Source of the DNA: Chrysoperla carnea
Lineage: Eukaryota > Arthropoda > Insecta > Neuroptera > Chrysopidae
Length of the DNA: 64,000 nucleotides
Assembly (NCBI RefSeq): GCF_905475395.1
Contig: NC_058339.1
Span: forward strand, 41,549,172 to 41,613,171
Direction of reading: 5' to 3'
A program made the translations under genes and the position numbers. A model generated the notes under the pieces. The model searched no databases. It saw only the letters and a program-made list of their open reading frames with translations, and was not told the origin of the DNA. Below are positions 24,108-34,050 of this stretch, in pieces. How positions within the stretch are numbered: position 1 is the first letter of the stretch; the number at the start of each line of letters is the position of its first letter.

Positions 24108-27100
24108 TAATAGACCCTAAATTTTATTTATTTAATTTAAATTTAAATTCATCTTCTTTACCTTTACAAACTATTTTTATTCTAGGTTATCCCATTTTAA
24201 CACTGTTTGATTCAGGGGCTTCTATTAACGCGATTAAAACCGCAACCCTAAAAAAATTACAACTTATTGATAAAAATATAATCACTAAATCAACTAATAA
24301 AACAATTTCATTACCTGGTAATAATTTTTTAAAATGTTCCTATTTGGTCAATCTACACTTTAAAATTGACAAATTCTCTTGGAACCAAAACTTTTACATT
24401 ATCGACAGTCTCCCCTTTGACGCGATTTTGGGTGTTACATCGCTAAAACATTGTAATATTATTCTCGATTTTTTCAAATCAGTTATTAAATTTTATTTTG
24501 AACCTAATATCGAAATTCCCTTTGCTGGTTTTAACAGTAATAATCGAATTATTAACACGATTTGTGAAGCCAAAATTAATATGAGTGCCAAACAAACTAA
24601 AATGTTAGATTCTTTAATAAAAAAATATAAATGTATTTTTTCAGAAATCCCTGGCCTTGCTAAGGATTATGAATATAAAATTAAGTTGAAAGATAACATT
24701 CCGGTTTGTAAAGCACCATATTATTTAGCACCTGATAAAGCTAAACTTTTGGATCAACATATACAGCAGCTAGTGAAACAAGGAATTCTTTCTGTTTCAA
24801 ATTCAAATTATAGCTCACCTGTATTTTTTGTTAAAAAAAAAGATGACTCTTATCGTTTAGTCGCAGATTACAGATTCCTTAACAAACATATCGAATTTGA
24901 TCCAATGAGTTCAGCTAATATTAACCATATCTTTGCCAGTTTAGGTAATTCGAAGGTTTTCACGCTTTTGGACATGAAAAGCGCGTTTCACCAAATTAAA
25001 TTGTCAGAGGACACGAAACATGTTACTGCAATCGTCACGCAATACGGTACTTGGCATTATAATCGCTGCCCTTTCGGTTTATCTGTCTCAAGCCAGGCCT
25101 TATCAAGATTTTTGAACTCTAGTTTAGCCGAATTTCGGCATAATTTTCTTTTAATATATTATGATGACTTGATTGTTCATTCTTCGGACGTCGAATCTCA
25201 TCTAAATCATTTAAATTTGTTATTCACTAAAATTAAAACACTCGGTATCACAATTAATTTAGACAAAGCTCGTTTCTGCATGTCTAGAGTACGTTTACTA
25301 GGTAGCGTTATATCCGCTGAAGGTCGTTTTATTGACCCTTTAAAAGTTCAGGCTATTAATGAAATGCCTATACCTAAAAACGTTAAAGAAGTTATGAGGC
25401 TCGTAGGAGCGGCTGCGTTTTATGCCAGATATATTCCTATGTTCAGTCAGATTGTAGCACCACTGAATGATTTAAAGAAAAAGAACATCAAATTCAAAAT
25501 TACGAATGTGCATCTGGAAGCTATTTCAACACTAAAAAAAGCTCTAACTAATGCTCCAGTTTTAAAACATCCGGATTTTGAAAGAACTTTTGTGTTACAA
25601 ACTGACGGTTCATCGACTGGACTGGGGGCAGTTTTACTTCAGAAATATGAGGATGGTTTACATCCCATTATGTACTGCTCTAGAAAATTGAATTCTGCAG
25701 AATTAAGGTATAATAGTCACGAGTTGGAAATGTTAGCAGTTATAACCGCTTTAGATAAATTTAAAGATTTTTTAACAGATCGCCACTTCATTCTCCAAAC
25801 TGATTGTCGTTCTCTTCTTTGGATATTTAATACACCAAATAAATTCAATAAGCTGTCCAGGTGGATTCTTAAAATATCCCGATATGATTTCACTCCGGAA
25901 CATATCAAAGGAGAGCATAATAAAATGGCGGATTTCCTCTCTAGACTATACGAATCAAATGATACAATAGTGAATAGCGAGAATAAATTAGAGCAAGAAT
26001 CAAATGATAAATTTGTTAAAATTAAAGAATTGCATAGCGCGGACCCAGGTTATGCAATTCTAATTAAAAAGATAACCTCTTCTCTGGATTCATCTGATTT
26101 AGATTTGCTTAGTGAACAAATTCGGAATGATGTTCAATTGGACTCTTTGAACGTTATAAACAATACGAATTTTGATTTTCTATCCATCAAACAAGAACAA
26201 CGAAATTCACCTGAATGTGAAATCATTTATCGCAACCTTAAGGCTAAGATGAATGTCCCTAATTTTTGCATCAAGGATGGATTAGTTTTCAAACTTGTGG
26301 GTAGGAATCACCTAAAACGAATTTTATTACCCGAGTCATTATTGAATTATGTGTTGAGATATTTTCACGACTCTAAATATGCAGCGCATTGTTCGGTTAT
26401 TAAAACGTTCCGTGAAATTAGTAAAATCTTTTATTATAAAAACTTGTATGCAAAGGTTAGGGATTATGTCAGAACCTGTAAAGTCTGTCAGGCGATTAGA
26501 CCTTATACACGTAATGATAAGGTCCAATTGAGCAGTTCCATTCCCGAATTTACCTTTCATACTCTTTACGTTGACTTTATCGGTCCTATTATTAAATCTC
26601 CCGAAAATTACAAATATATTTTTTCTGTTGTAGATGGGTACAGTAAATACGCTTTTGCATATCCGTGCAAGAAACAGACGACGGATACGGCTATTTCGAT
26701 GATGCAGAAGATATTTCTACAAAATGGATACGCAACGGTGGTGGTATCTGACAACGGTCCTGCGTTTTCGTCTGTGAAATGGAAGACCTTCCTATTCAAC
26801 AATGGAATCAGAGCGTCCTATTGTTCGAGTTATACGCCATCATCCAACAAAAGCGAATGTCTTAATAAGCAAATTAAGTACAACCTGGGGTGCATTCTTA
26901 AAGAGTATTCGATTCAACACAAAAATTGGTCGAAATTTCTCAACTTTGTAATATTTAACTACAACAATTCATTTAAGAATACTATAAACACTACACCAGC
27001 AGAAGTTTATTTCGGAAGAAAATTAATAACGCCATTTATTATCATCAACGAGCTAACAAATTTAGTCACAAGCTCTGTTAAACCGTCGCAACAGCAAATT

Positions 27101-27373
27101 AACGATGCATTAAAACTCGCCCATCAACAACGTCTTAACAGAACTTTGAACAGACCATCAGTTTCAAAGTACAGAATTGGACAATTGGTGATGGTTAAAA
27201 ATTTGGCGCCGAACATCAACAAAAATAAATCAGCCAAATTTACAGCGAAATACAACGGACCGTATAAGATACAGAAATTCACATCTCCAACATCGGTTAG
27301 ATTAAAACCCACTAACAGCAATAAGTCAACTTTTGGAATGTCAATCTACAATCTTCGGCCATATTATAAATGA
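24104..27373 (+). CDS. pol: Pol polyprotein (PR-RT-RH-IN) of the Ty3/gypsy element
   Basis: About 1,089 codons are read after the -1 shift; no ATG is needed. Numbering from 24104, protease has the aspartic motif DSGAS at residues 36-40. Reverse transcriptase copies the RNA and has YYDD at 352-355. RNase H begins with the TDGSS aspartate near 501, followed by the ELEML glutamate and TDCRS. Integrase has an N-terminal H..H..CKVC zinc site, then D824 (VDFIGP), D883 (SDNGP) and E918 (KSECLNK). D883 and E918 have 34 residues between them rather than the usual 35. Near the C-terminus KYNGPYKI fits the GPY/F module; no chromodomain is evident. The frame has no internal stops. Confidence 0.93.
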   Translation, partial: LIIDPKFYLFNLNLNSSSLPLQTIFILGYPILTLFDSGASINAIKTATLKKLQLIDKNIITKSTNKTISLPGNNFLKCSYLVNLHFKIDKFSWNQNFYIIDSLPFDAILGVTSLKHCNIILDFFKSVIKFYFEPNIEIPFAGFNSNNRIINTICEAKINMSAKQTKMLDSLIKKYKCIFSEIPGLAKDYEYKIKLKDNIPVCKAPYYLAPDKAKLLDQHIQQLVKQGILSVSNSNYSSPVFFVKKKDDSYRLVADYRFLNKHIEFDPMSSANINHIFASLGNSKVFTLLDMKSAFHQIKLSEDTKHVTAIVTQYGTWHYNRCPFGLSVSSQALSRFLNSSLAEFRHNFLLIYYDDLIVHSSDVESHLNHLNLLFTKIKTLGITINLDKARFCMSRVRLLGSVISAEGRFIDPLKVQAINEMPIPKNVKEVMRLVGAAAFYARYIPMFSQIVAPLNDLKKKNIKFKITNVHLEAISTLKKALTNAPVLKHPDFERTFVLQTDGSSTGLGAVLLQKYEDGLHPIMYCSRKLNSAELRYNSHELEMLAVITALDKFKDFLTDRHFILQTDCRSLLWIFNTPNKFNKLSRWILKISRYDFTPEHIKGEHNKMADFLSRLYESNDTIVNSENKLEQESNDKFVKIKELHSADPGYAILIKKITSSLDSSDLDLLSEQIRNDVQLDSLNVINNTNFDFLSIKQEQRNSPECEIIYRNLKAKMNVPNFCIKDGLVFKLVGRNHLKRILLPESLLNYVLRYFHDSKYAAHCSVIKTFREISKIFYYKNLYAKVRDYVRTCKVCQAIRPYTRNDKVQLSSSIPEFTFHTLYVDFIGPIIKSPENYKYIFSVVDGYSKYAFAYPCKKQTTDTAISMMQKIFLQNGYATVVVSDNGPAFSSVKWKTFLFNNGIRASYCSSYTPSSNKSECLNKQIKYNLGCILKEYSIQHKNWSKFLNFVIFNYNNSFKNTINTTPAEVYFGRKLITPFIIINELTNLVTSSVKPSQQQINDALKLAHQQRLNRTLNRPSVSKYRIGQLVMVKNLAPNINKNKSAKFTAKYNGPYKIQKFTSPTSVRLKPTNSNKSTFGMSIYNLRPYYK

Positions 27374-27520
27374 GGTCATCATCGAAGTGGTTGTATTCGT
27401 TGACGGGTAATTTCTCATATTTCTAGTTTTCTAACTGCCTTATTTCACTAAGCTAATTTAATTTCTATTTAGTTTCATTAATAATTAGCATCTCGCTAAT
27501 TTTTTTTTTGCCCCCTGGGG

Positions 27521-28974
27521 TGAGATTATTTTTTTTTGTTAATAAAGGGTACTTGATTTTTTTCTTTTAACCAAGCGACTGTTTTCGAAACAAAAATAAA
27601 AACAATTTTGTTAGACAAGGATATAAAAACAAATTTTGTTAGACAAGGATGAGACTATCTTCTCACCTTCTCTTGCGAGATGTTATCGCAAATTTTTTGA
27701 AGAGAACCACTCTTTTTTTTGCATGGAAATTTTGTCGAGTCAACTGCTCATCATTAAACTTGAGATGTATTAAATTCTGTTTGGATTTTTATTTGCCTAA
27801 AGTTTGGGAGACGGTCCGCTATGTGGTTTCATCTATTTAAAAGGAAAAAGTCAGGTATTTTTTGAATCAAATAATGTAACACAAGGTAATATTTTCTTTT
27901 TAATACAAAATAGTAATTATAATATAATTTAATAATTATACAATTATATGTAGATGATGTTTTTTTTTAATTTAGGGTCGTTTTTGTTGCTTTGGGCAAA
28001 TCAATATTAATTTAAAAAAAAAAAAAAGGGTTTTCTAAGTTGCCTGTGTTTTGAACTTGACTTGATAAATTTATTGTTTCCATTGTTTTAATGTATTATG
28101 AAGAATCTTTCATGATCCTTCCAAACATGGACACTATGCTCCTCATGGCAGTATTTTTTGAGTGTCAGTTAATCCATTTTGAATTATTTAACGGTTTATT
28201 CACAGTAATTTAATATTTTGTATATTTTTATATTTTTCCAAAGTATACACTGTTCTGTGGTACAAACCTTTTAGGTTAATTAATTTTTGATACCTCTAAA
28301 CATAAAAAGTATCACTAACTGTGGTGACATTTTGTTTGAATGTATTATTTTCTACATTTTATTTATTTTTCTTGAAAACAGTGGAAGTACGGTTTATCAC
28401 TTCAATTTTCAAAATACTACGCATATTTTTCAATTGATTTGACATTTGATGTTCATAGAGGTATTTAAAAAAAAATAATAGACTTATATATATTTATTGG
28501 CAGAATTATGCTTAAAGTATTGTACGAGAGTTTATTTTCAAAATGATAATAAATTTTCTATTGTGATAAAGATAGATTTTTTTTTGTATGTAGTGATAAT
28601 AAACTATTTGTAATAATAGTATTTATATTTGTAATAGTATTTTTGATGTAATAATAGTAAGACTGTTTAATTCAGATTTTTGAAGTTATTAAATAAGACT
28701 GAACTTTTTATGATATTTTTTTTTTGATCATTCCCTGATTGACAGGATTTCAGGAACGCATAGACAGCCTAAAACGATCTACTTAATTCAAGGGCCCAGC
28801 ATCTCTCCATATTTTTGAGTTTTAAAATATATTTTCACATTCTAATAAAATCCTTTTATGTAATATAATTTTATATTATATTTTGAAATTTTATTTTCAT
28901 AAAATATAATTTTCACAGATTTTCAAATTTATTAAATAATATTATTTTTTATCATATTTTTAATTTTATTTTCA
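27521..28974 (+). repeat. 3' LTR (1,454 bp)
   Basis: Second copy of the LTR. The 20 bases before it (T-run, then GCCCCCTGGGG) are not the purine-rich tract normally found at a plus-strand primer site. Confidence 0.95.
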
Positions 28975-29186
28975 GCGGCAGTGTGAACAATTTATAATTA
29001 ATGGGAGTGCAGATTTGATCACATTGTCGTTGCTTGGATAAGAACGAAGTAACCGACTCCACCCACATCAAAAATGTAATTGTATATGTTTGTAATTGAT
29101 TAAATAAAGATTAACAAATAATGATGTGGGTGGCCTCTGTGATTAGGCATGCGTCACAAAAACGGAGGTTAAACCCCATTATTATT
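28975..29186 (+). mobile_element. tRNA-Leu-like SINE, 3' part and (ATT)n tail
   Basis: The SINE resumes after the 3' LTR (GCGG repeated). The body includes GATGTGGGTGGCC and ends in a short ATT-repeat tail followed by the second 15-bp duplication. Head plus body total about 300 bp. Confidence 0.7.
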
Positions 29187-29201
29187 ATTACATTCCTCTG
29201 G

Positions 29202-30605
29202 GAAGTTAAAAATACGACCGTTTTGCACCAAAAAAAGGTATGCGAGATCACAGTTTTAAATCATATTTAAACAGCAGAAAATTCAGTTTGAAATTAAAAT
29301 TTTTTTCTTGAAATTAAAAACAAAATTCCAGTTAAAATGCAAAGAATATAGCAAAATTAATAATTAGAACAAAGTATGTATATAAGTAAGTATTAAAAAG
29401 GGCCCCCGTGATGATTTCATTTTCGCACATGTGTGTATCATTGTTTTGGCGATAATAATATTTACATTTTATAAAAGAGATTAACTTTTTGTAAAATGTT
29501 AATTTGGAATTTATTTTTTAATTTCCATTGCTTTATATAATGAAATGATTGTTTCTATTTAATACAATAAAATATAATATCCCATTGTTGTTATTAGTGC
29601 ATCATAATAAATGCTGTCAAATTTTTCTTTACGTATATAAATAAAAATTCGATAACTCAATACGAAAAACGAATCGTCATAAATCGATTCATTCATCATT
29701 TTTACAATTTTTGACACATTTAGTTTTATTTACACTGACAAGGCTTATATCAAACCATAGGCGCCTCCAAGGGGGCAGTTAGTAGCAGCTACCCACCTCT
29801 AGAGATTTCTGAAAATGATTGGCAATCGCAGTTGATACCAAATCGACAATTGGTCGAAAAATTTTCTTGCGTCGATATGCTCCACATTATTAACAATATG
29901 AAATAAAGCACATTTGCAAAAAAAGTGTTTAAAATAATTTTCCAAACATTTTGTAATAATTTAATTTGTTATTGAAATTGGACACCATTATATAGGCCAT
30001 TAATATCACAAATTTTATTATTTTATATACTGAGAATAAGTAAATGCATTTCTTTGAATCAAAAAATTACCAAATCGTGTAATATATATTAATTTCATGG
30101 GAATATTTTAAAAGTGCATAAAAAAGGTACAAGCTTTCTACAAACAGGATTCGAACACAATATTGTCACAAGTGCTGTCTGTAAAAGTAGAAGGTATACA
30201 GTGTACAGACCGTGAAAAGGAAAACCTATACACTATAAGTCTCAAGTGTAAAATTTGTTCAATTTTCAATAAACATAGTGTACACTTTAACTTGTCAGAT
30301 CAGAGTAGACGCCGTATACGGTCGTATAATTTCCATCGCTGAATGTTTTTCCTATAATCTTCATTTTTTTAATAAATTATGTAGGCTGAAGATATATTTC
30401 TATTAATTTATCTCAAATTTCGACTAGACATTTGTGATTTATTACCAAACAATTTTATTTTTAAAAACATTTAAATTTCATGTGATTTATGTGATTTTAT
30501 TTTATGATATTTATAATTTACTGGATTCTGTAAAAATACCAAATTCGTAACTTTAGTATTTAGAAGGAAACCTTGAACCTGAAGATAGATTTTAAAACAC
30601 AGACG
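29202..30605. other. AT-rich stretch, nothing firm
   Basis: GGATTCGAACAC near 30147 resembles an inverted B box, but no A box accompanies it. Confidence 0.45.
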
Positions 30606-31080
30606 TTAGGTTAAATTAGGTTGGAGTAGTTGTCTTGAGGTGAGACACACTTAGATCATTCCAGGATAGGATAGGATAGGATAGGTGATACCGAAAAAGA
30701 GTTGGCTCATCCCCGGCCACTACTCAATGAACCATTTAGAGCTGTTCAAGAACAGCAGGAGTGCTTTGACGTCAACGGACTTCAGGTCAGAGAGATCCTC
30801 AAAGAAAGGCTCACTCAAGTGAGTCCACCTCCTTGTGGCAAGAATCTGGGCAGTGACATATAAGGTGAAGTATCGTTTCTTCCACCTCCTCACTGTGACA
30901 GCTCCTGCAGTATTGCCTGCTGCCTAGCCAGGGTTCTGTAGTAGCGGCAATAATTTTGCTAATAGAAGTCCTTGGAATTGATATAAGATTTTCGGAACGC
31001 CTACGATTGTACTCAGACCATCTGTCTTGTAGTACTAAGATTGACCTTTTTTAAGGTATCCTCTTTGAGGAGTAAGCACA
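30606..31080 (-). pseudogene. LINE remnant, C-terminal zinc region and 3' tail
   Basis: Read on the minus strand, about 30965-30790 encodes a degenerate end of a LINE (I/jockey-like) polyprotein. The fragment EPWLGSRQYCRSCHSEEVEE continues to HLICHC, matching the CX2C...HX3-4C region after RNase H. In-frame stops follow. Downstream are a (CCTAT)n run, seen on the + strand as AGGAT repeats at 30661-30685, and a tail containing CTAAGTGTGTC and TTTAACCTAACG. The clade is inferred from that region only. Confidence 0.6.
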
Positions 31081-31137
31081 GACTTCATCACTATCAAAGG
31101 CAAATTTTCGAATTATTTAACATTCTCTTTTTCGGGT

Positions 31138-31196
31138 TAATGGGCCCTATAGCCTAAGTGTGTCTATCGTAGACAGATAATATAACCTAACCTAAC
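31138..31196 (+). mobile_element. retroposon 3' tail fragment
   Basis: ATGGGCCCTATAGCCTAAG through TAACCTAACCTAACC matches the S1 tail. No flanking duplication is evident. Confidence 0.6.
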
Positions 31197-32300
31197 CAAC
31201 TCTACAAGGAAAATATCACAATGACTGAGCCACTGAGAGAAACGGGAAATAACTTTCGTTCGTGTAGTTCTTGCGAGGCTATCTCTGCAGGCAAAGATCA
31301 AAACACGATCATCAAGACCAAGACGTTCCAGTATTTGATCTAGGTCTACTACAACTTTCAATTTGGAAGATATCGGTTTTTTTGTTATTTTAATGGTAAA
31401 AAGGATAATCGATTAATAAATAAAAAATCATTTTACCCGACTTTCATCAGAACGGTGTCAGTTAACGAGTTACACCCGGTTCGAAATGTTCAATTTTAAA
31501 ACTACATATTATTAAAAGATCAACTTTTTTCAAACTCTCTGTAAAATGCAATAAGTATTTTAAATAAATTTTTAAAAAAATTCTACCCAGCAGACAATTA
31601 AAATAAAAGCAATGAATGATTTTTAATTATTTTTTATTAGTCAAAGTCAAATATTTAAATATACAAAAAGAAAATAAAGTCAAGTGGATGAATTGGATAG
31701 ACGCCATACACTAACACTTTATACCACCAAACAAACAATTCAGTCAACAAATTAAATATAATTTGAATTAATATATAATTGAAGGCCAAATAAGGAGTTT
31801 AATTTTGTGTAAAATAGAGAATCGTTTATAATATTTTAAATATGTTTATATTTTATTCGTTAGAGAATGATTTAACATTACATTAAATTGCATTAAACTT
31901 ATTGAGCTTAGTTACATAAAACCCCAAATTGAATGACTGGAAACTATTAGGGATTTCTTTAACTTTTATTCACAATCTCGCAATGGCCTTAATCTTGGTG
32001 AGAGAGTCTTGAGCGTGATATCGAAGAATTAAAGTGCGGAACTACAGATTCTTAGAAAAAATTTCTCGGAAGAATTTCCCAGGCCAAATATTTTTATTGG
32101 ACACGAAACGATGTGACACAAGTTAACACAATCTAAGTTAACTCCTCCTTTAATTTAAATAGAATATGGATTTTAATTACATTAAACTAACATCAAGAAA
32201 AATATTTAATCTGTCTCTACAGCTTATCAGCTTATCATTATAATGTAATAAAACTAACTACCTTACCAATTGTCTAGAGAATTATCACAAAAATTGATAT

Positions 32301-32330
32301 TACTCACCTGAAACAAAGAAAAAAAATTAT
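32301..32330 (-). promoter_or_regulatory. candidate recursive splice site (minus strand)
   Basis: On the minus strand a pyrimidine tract ends in GTTTCAG at 32308 and is followed at once by GTGAGTAAT from 32307. A strong 3' splice site and a strong 5' splice site are therefore fused with a zero-length exon between them. No open coding exon surrounds it. Confidence 0.45.
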
Positions 32331-32599
32331 TAGCAAATAATATTCAGTTTTTGTTAGCATGTTAGTTTTACTTCTTTTCTGATTTTTGCGATTTCTTATA
32401 TATTTAGTAAAATTGTCAGAATTATTTTTAATGAATGATGTTTGCGATTAAATTATGGCAACTCAAATTTCTATTTTACCATTTCTGGAATCAATAACTA
32501 ATTGATTAAAAAAATTCAGTATTTTTTAAATAAAGTAAGTAGAAAATTTTGGTCTGGTCACATCGTTATATAATACATCTTATATTATACATTTAAAAT

Positions 32600-32720
32600 T
32601 GAGTTTATTTGTATGTTTATTATGCTTTCACGCAAAAACTACTGAATGGATTTGATTGAAACTTTAATCATATAGCTCATTCAACAGAATCCGAGAATAT
32701 TTTAAAGATCTCACCGCGGC
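32600..32720. repeat. dispersed repeat end, copy 1
   Basis: The block with TTTCACGCAAAAACTACTGAATGG and GATTGAAACTTTAATC is shared with 43550-43650. Confidence 0.5.
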
Positions 32721-33723
32721 GGTATTAAAAATTAAAATTTCAGCGAATAACCAGATAATTATGCAATTCAGTCATTTTCTAATGAACTGCATTTATTATG
32801 TTGCATATTTTTACGAAGAAATTTTGTTTAAAAATTAACTTTTTTCATCGTATATATAAAATATATATTTTTTACAAGGTCGATTATTTACCAAACTCTT
32901 TAAACAGATGTTTGCTGCTGTGAATTGAGAAACAATTTTTTATAAGTGATAGTTAATGTTACGCTGATGATTCGTATTCAAAAATATGTCAACATGAAGA
33001 AAATAGAACGGAGTTCGAATTACACAGAAAAATTACAAGTATTTGTAAAGTAAAAGATACAAATTTCACAGATAGCTCGGTAAAAGCACAATTTAATCAT
33101 ATGCTTCATTATTTATTGGGAACATCATATTGCCTTTCGTCACCGGTGTCTTAGAACTACGATGACAGTCTGAAAGTGGGTGAATATTAAGAGACCGTAG
33201 TAACTTCCAGTCATTCCATAAACCACTGTTGTTGTTTTTTAAGATATAAGCCTGCTTAACACTGTCAGATTGAATGCATGACGTGATTAGTCATTTTCCA
33301 AATATAAGGCCAAGCTCTTATATACAAATGTACAAAGATTAGCTCAAAGTTTTCAGATCATTCAAATGTTTCAAACCAATTTAAAAAGAAAGAGAGATTA
33401 ATTACTATTTTTATCATCAAACGAAAAAAATTATTTGTTCAAAATCACATAATTTAATGATAGAAAATTTGTCCCCCCCCCTAATAAAAAGAAGTTATGA
33501 TCTTCTCGCAATTGTCTACCTGTGTTTGTCTTTGAAACTGAAATCGATTAATTTAATTCAAATAACCGATATCAGTGTGTCAGAATCGTTAATCGAGATA
33601 ATCAATATTTATTTATTAGCTATATTTAATGATCTTGATTAAATCATTACTTTTTGCTCTTTTTCGTAATTCTTCATACGAATGAATTTTAAATTTAAAA
33701 TTAACAAGTGTAATTTACATTAT

Positions 33724-34050
33724 TAAAAACCCCGACCAATTTTTTGGGTGCGGAACCCTAAACTTGCACTTGAAACCTATATCTAAGCACAGTCTATATT
33801 AAATTAACTTTTTCCAGAAAGTCTCATCAAAACTAAACGATTATGAAAATCATCATCTATTTTTTAAGCTGTTTCCTATACTCGTCCTTGAAACATAGAT
33901 AAGAACACTCTCCAATAAATTTGCTTTCAAACGAAAAAAACAAATCAAAATCTGTTCATTCATTTAGGCGCTACGATGCCACAGATAGACAAACACACAA
34001 ACATAGCGGTCAAACTTATAACATCCTTTTTTTTTTATCGGGGGTTAAAA
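33724..34050. mobile_element. MITE with CCCGA/TCGGG ends, copy 2
   Basis: Ends TTAAAAACCCCGACC and ATCGGGGGTTAAAA are inverted. The TAGGCGCTACGATGCCACAG core is shared with 9879-10183. An overlapping 67-codon frame has no recognisable features. Confidence 0.65.

Larger units (their letters stand above)
21447..28974 (+). mobile_element. Ty3/gypsy LTR retrotransposon, apparently intact
   Basis: The element is 7,528 bp and runs LTR, leader, gag, pol, LTR. GCGG flanks both ends (21443-21446 and 28975-28978), a 4-bp target duplication. Domain order is protease, reverse transcriptase, RNase H, integrase, then a GPY/F-like module, which is the Ty3/gypsy order. No envelope frame follows pol. The two LTRs align without gaps at a constant offset of 6,074 and differ at one base by eye, so the insertion is recent. 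It interrupts a tRNA-Leu-like SINE. I cannot assign a clade. It could be transposition-competent, but that is not shown. Confidence 0.95.
31197..33723. other. AT-rich stretch with candidate splice site and repeat end
   Basis: Contains the items at 32301 and 32600. The frame at 31164-31361 looks like further retroposon debris but is unassigned. Confidence 0.45.

Noticed and set aside
27374..27520. Envelope gene after pol
   Set aside because: Only about 150 bases separate the pol stop and the 3' LTR.
30130..30200. Possible tRNA or SINE on the minus strand
   Set aside because: Only a B-box-like GTTCGAATCC is present; no A box at the right distance.
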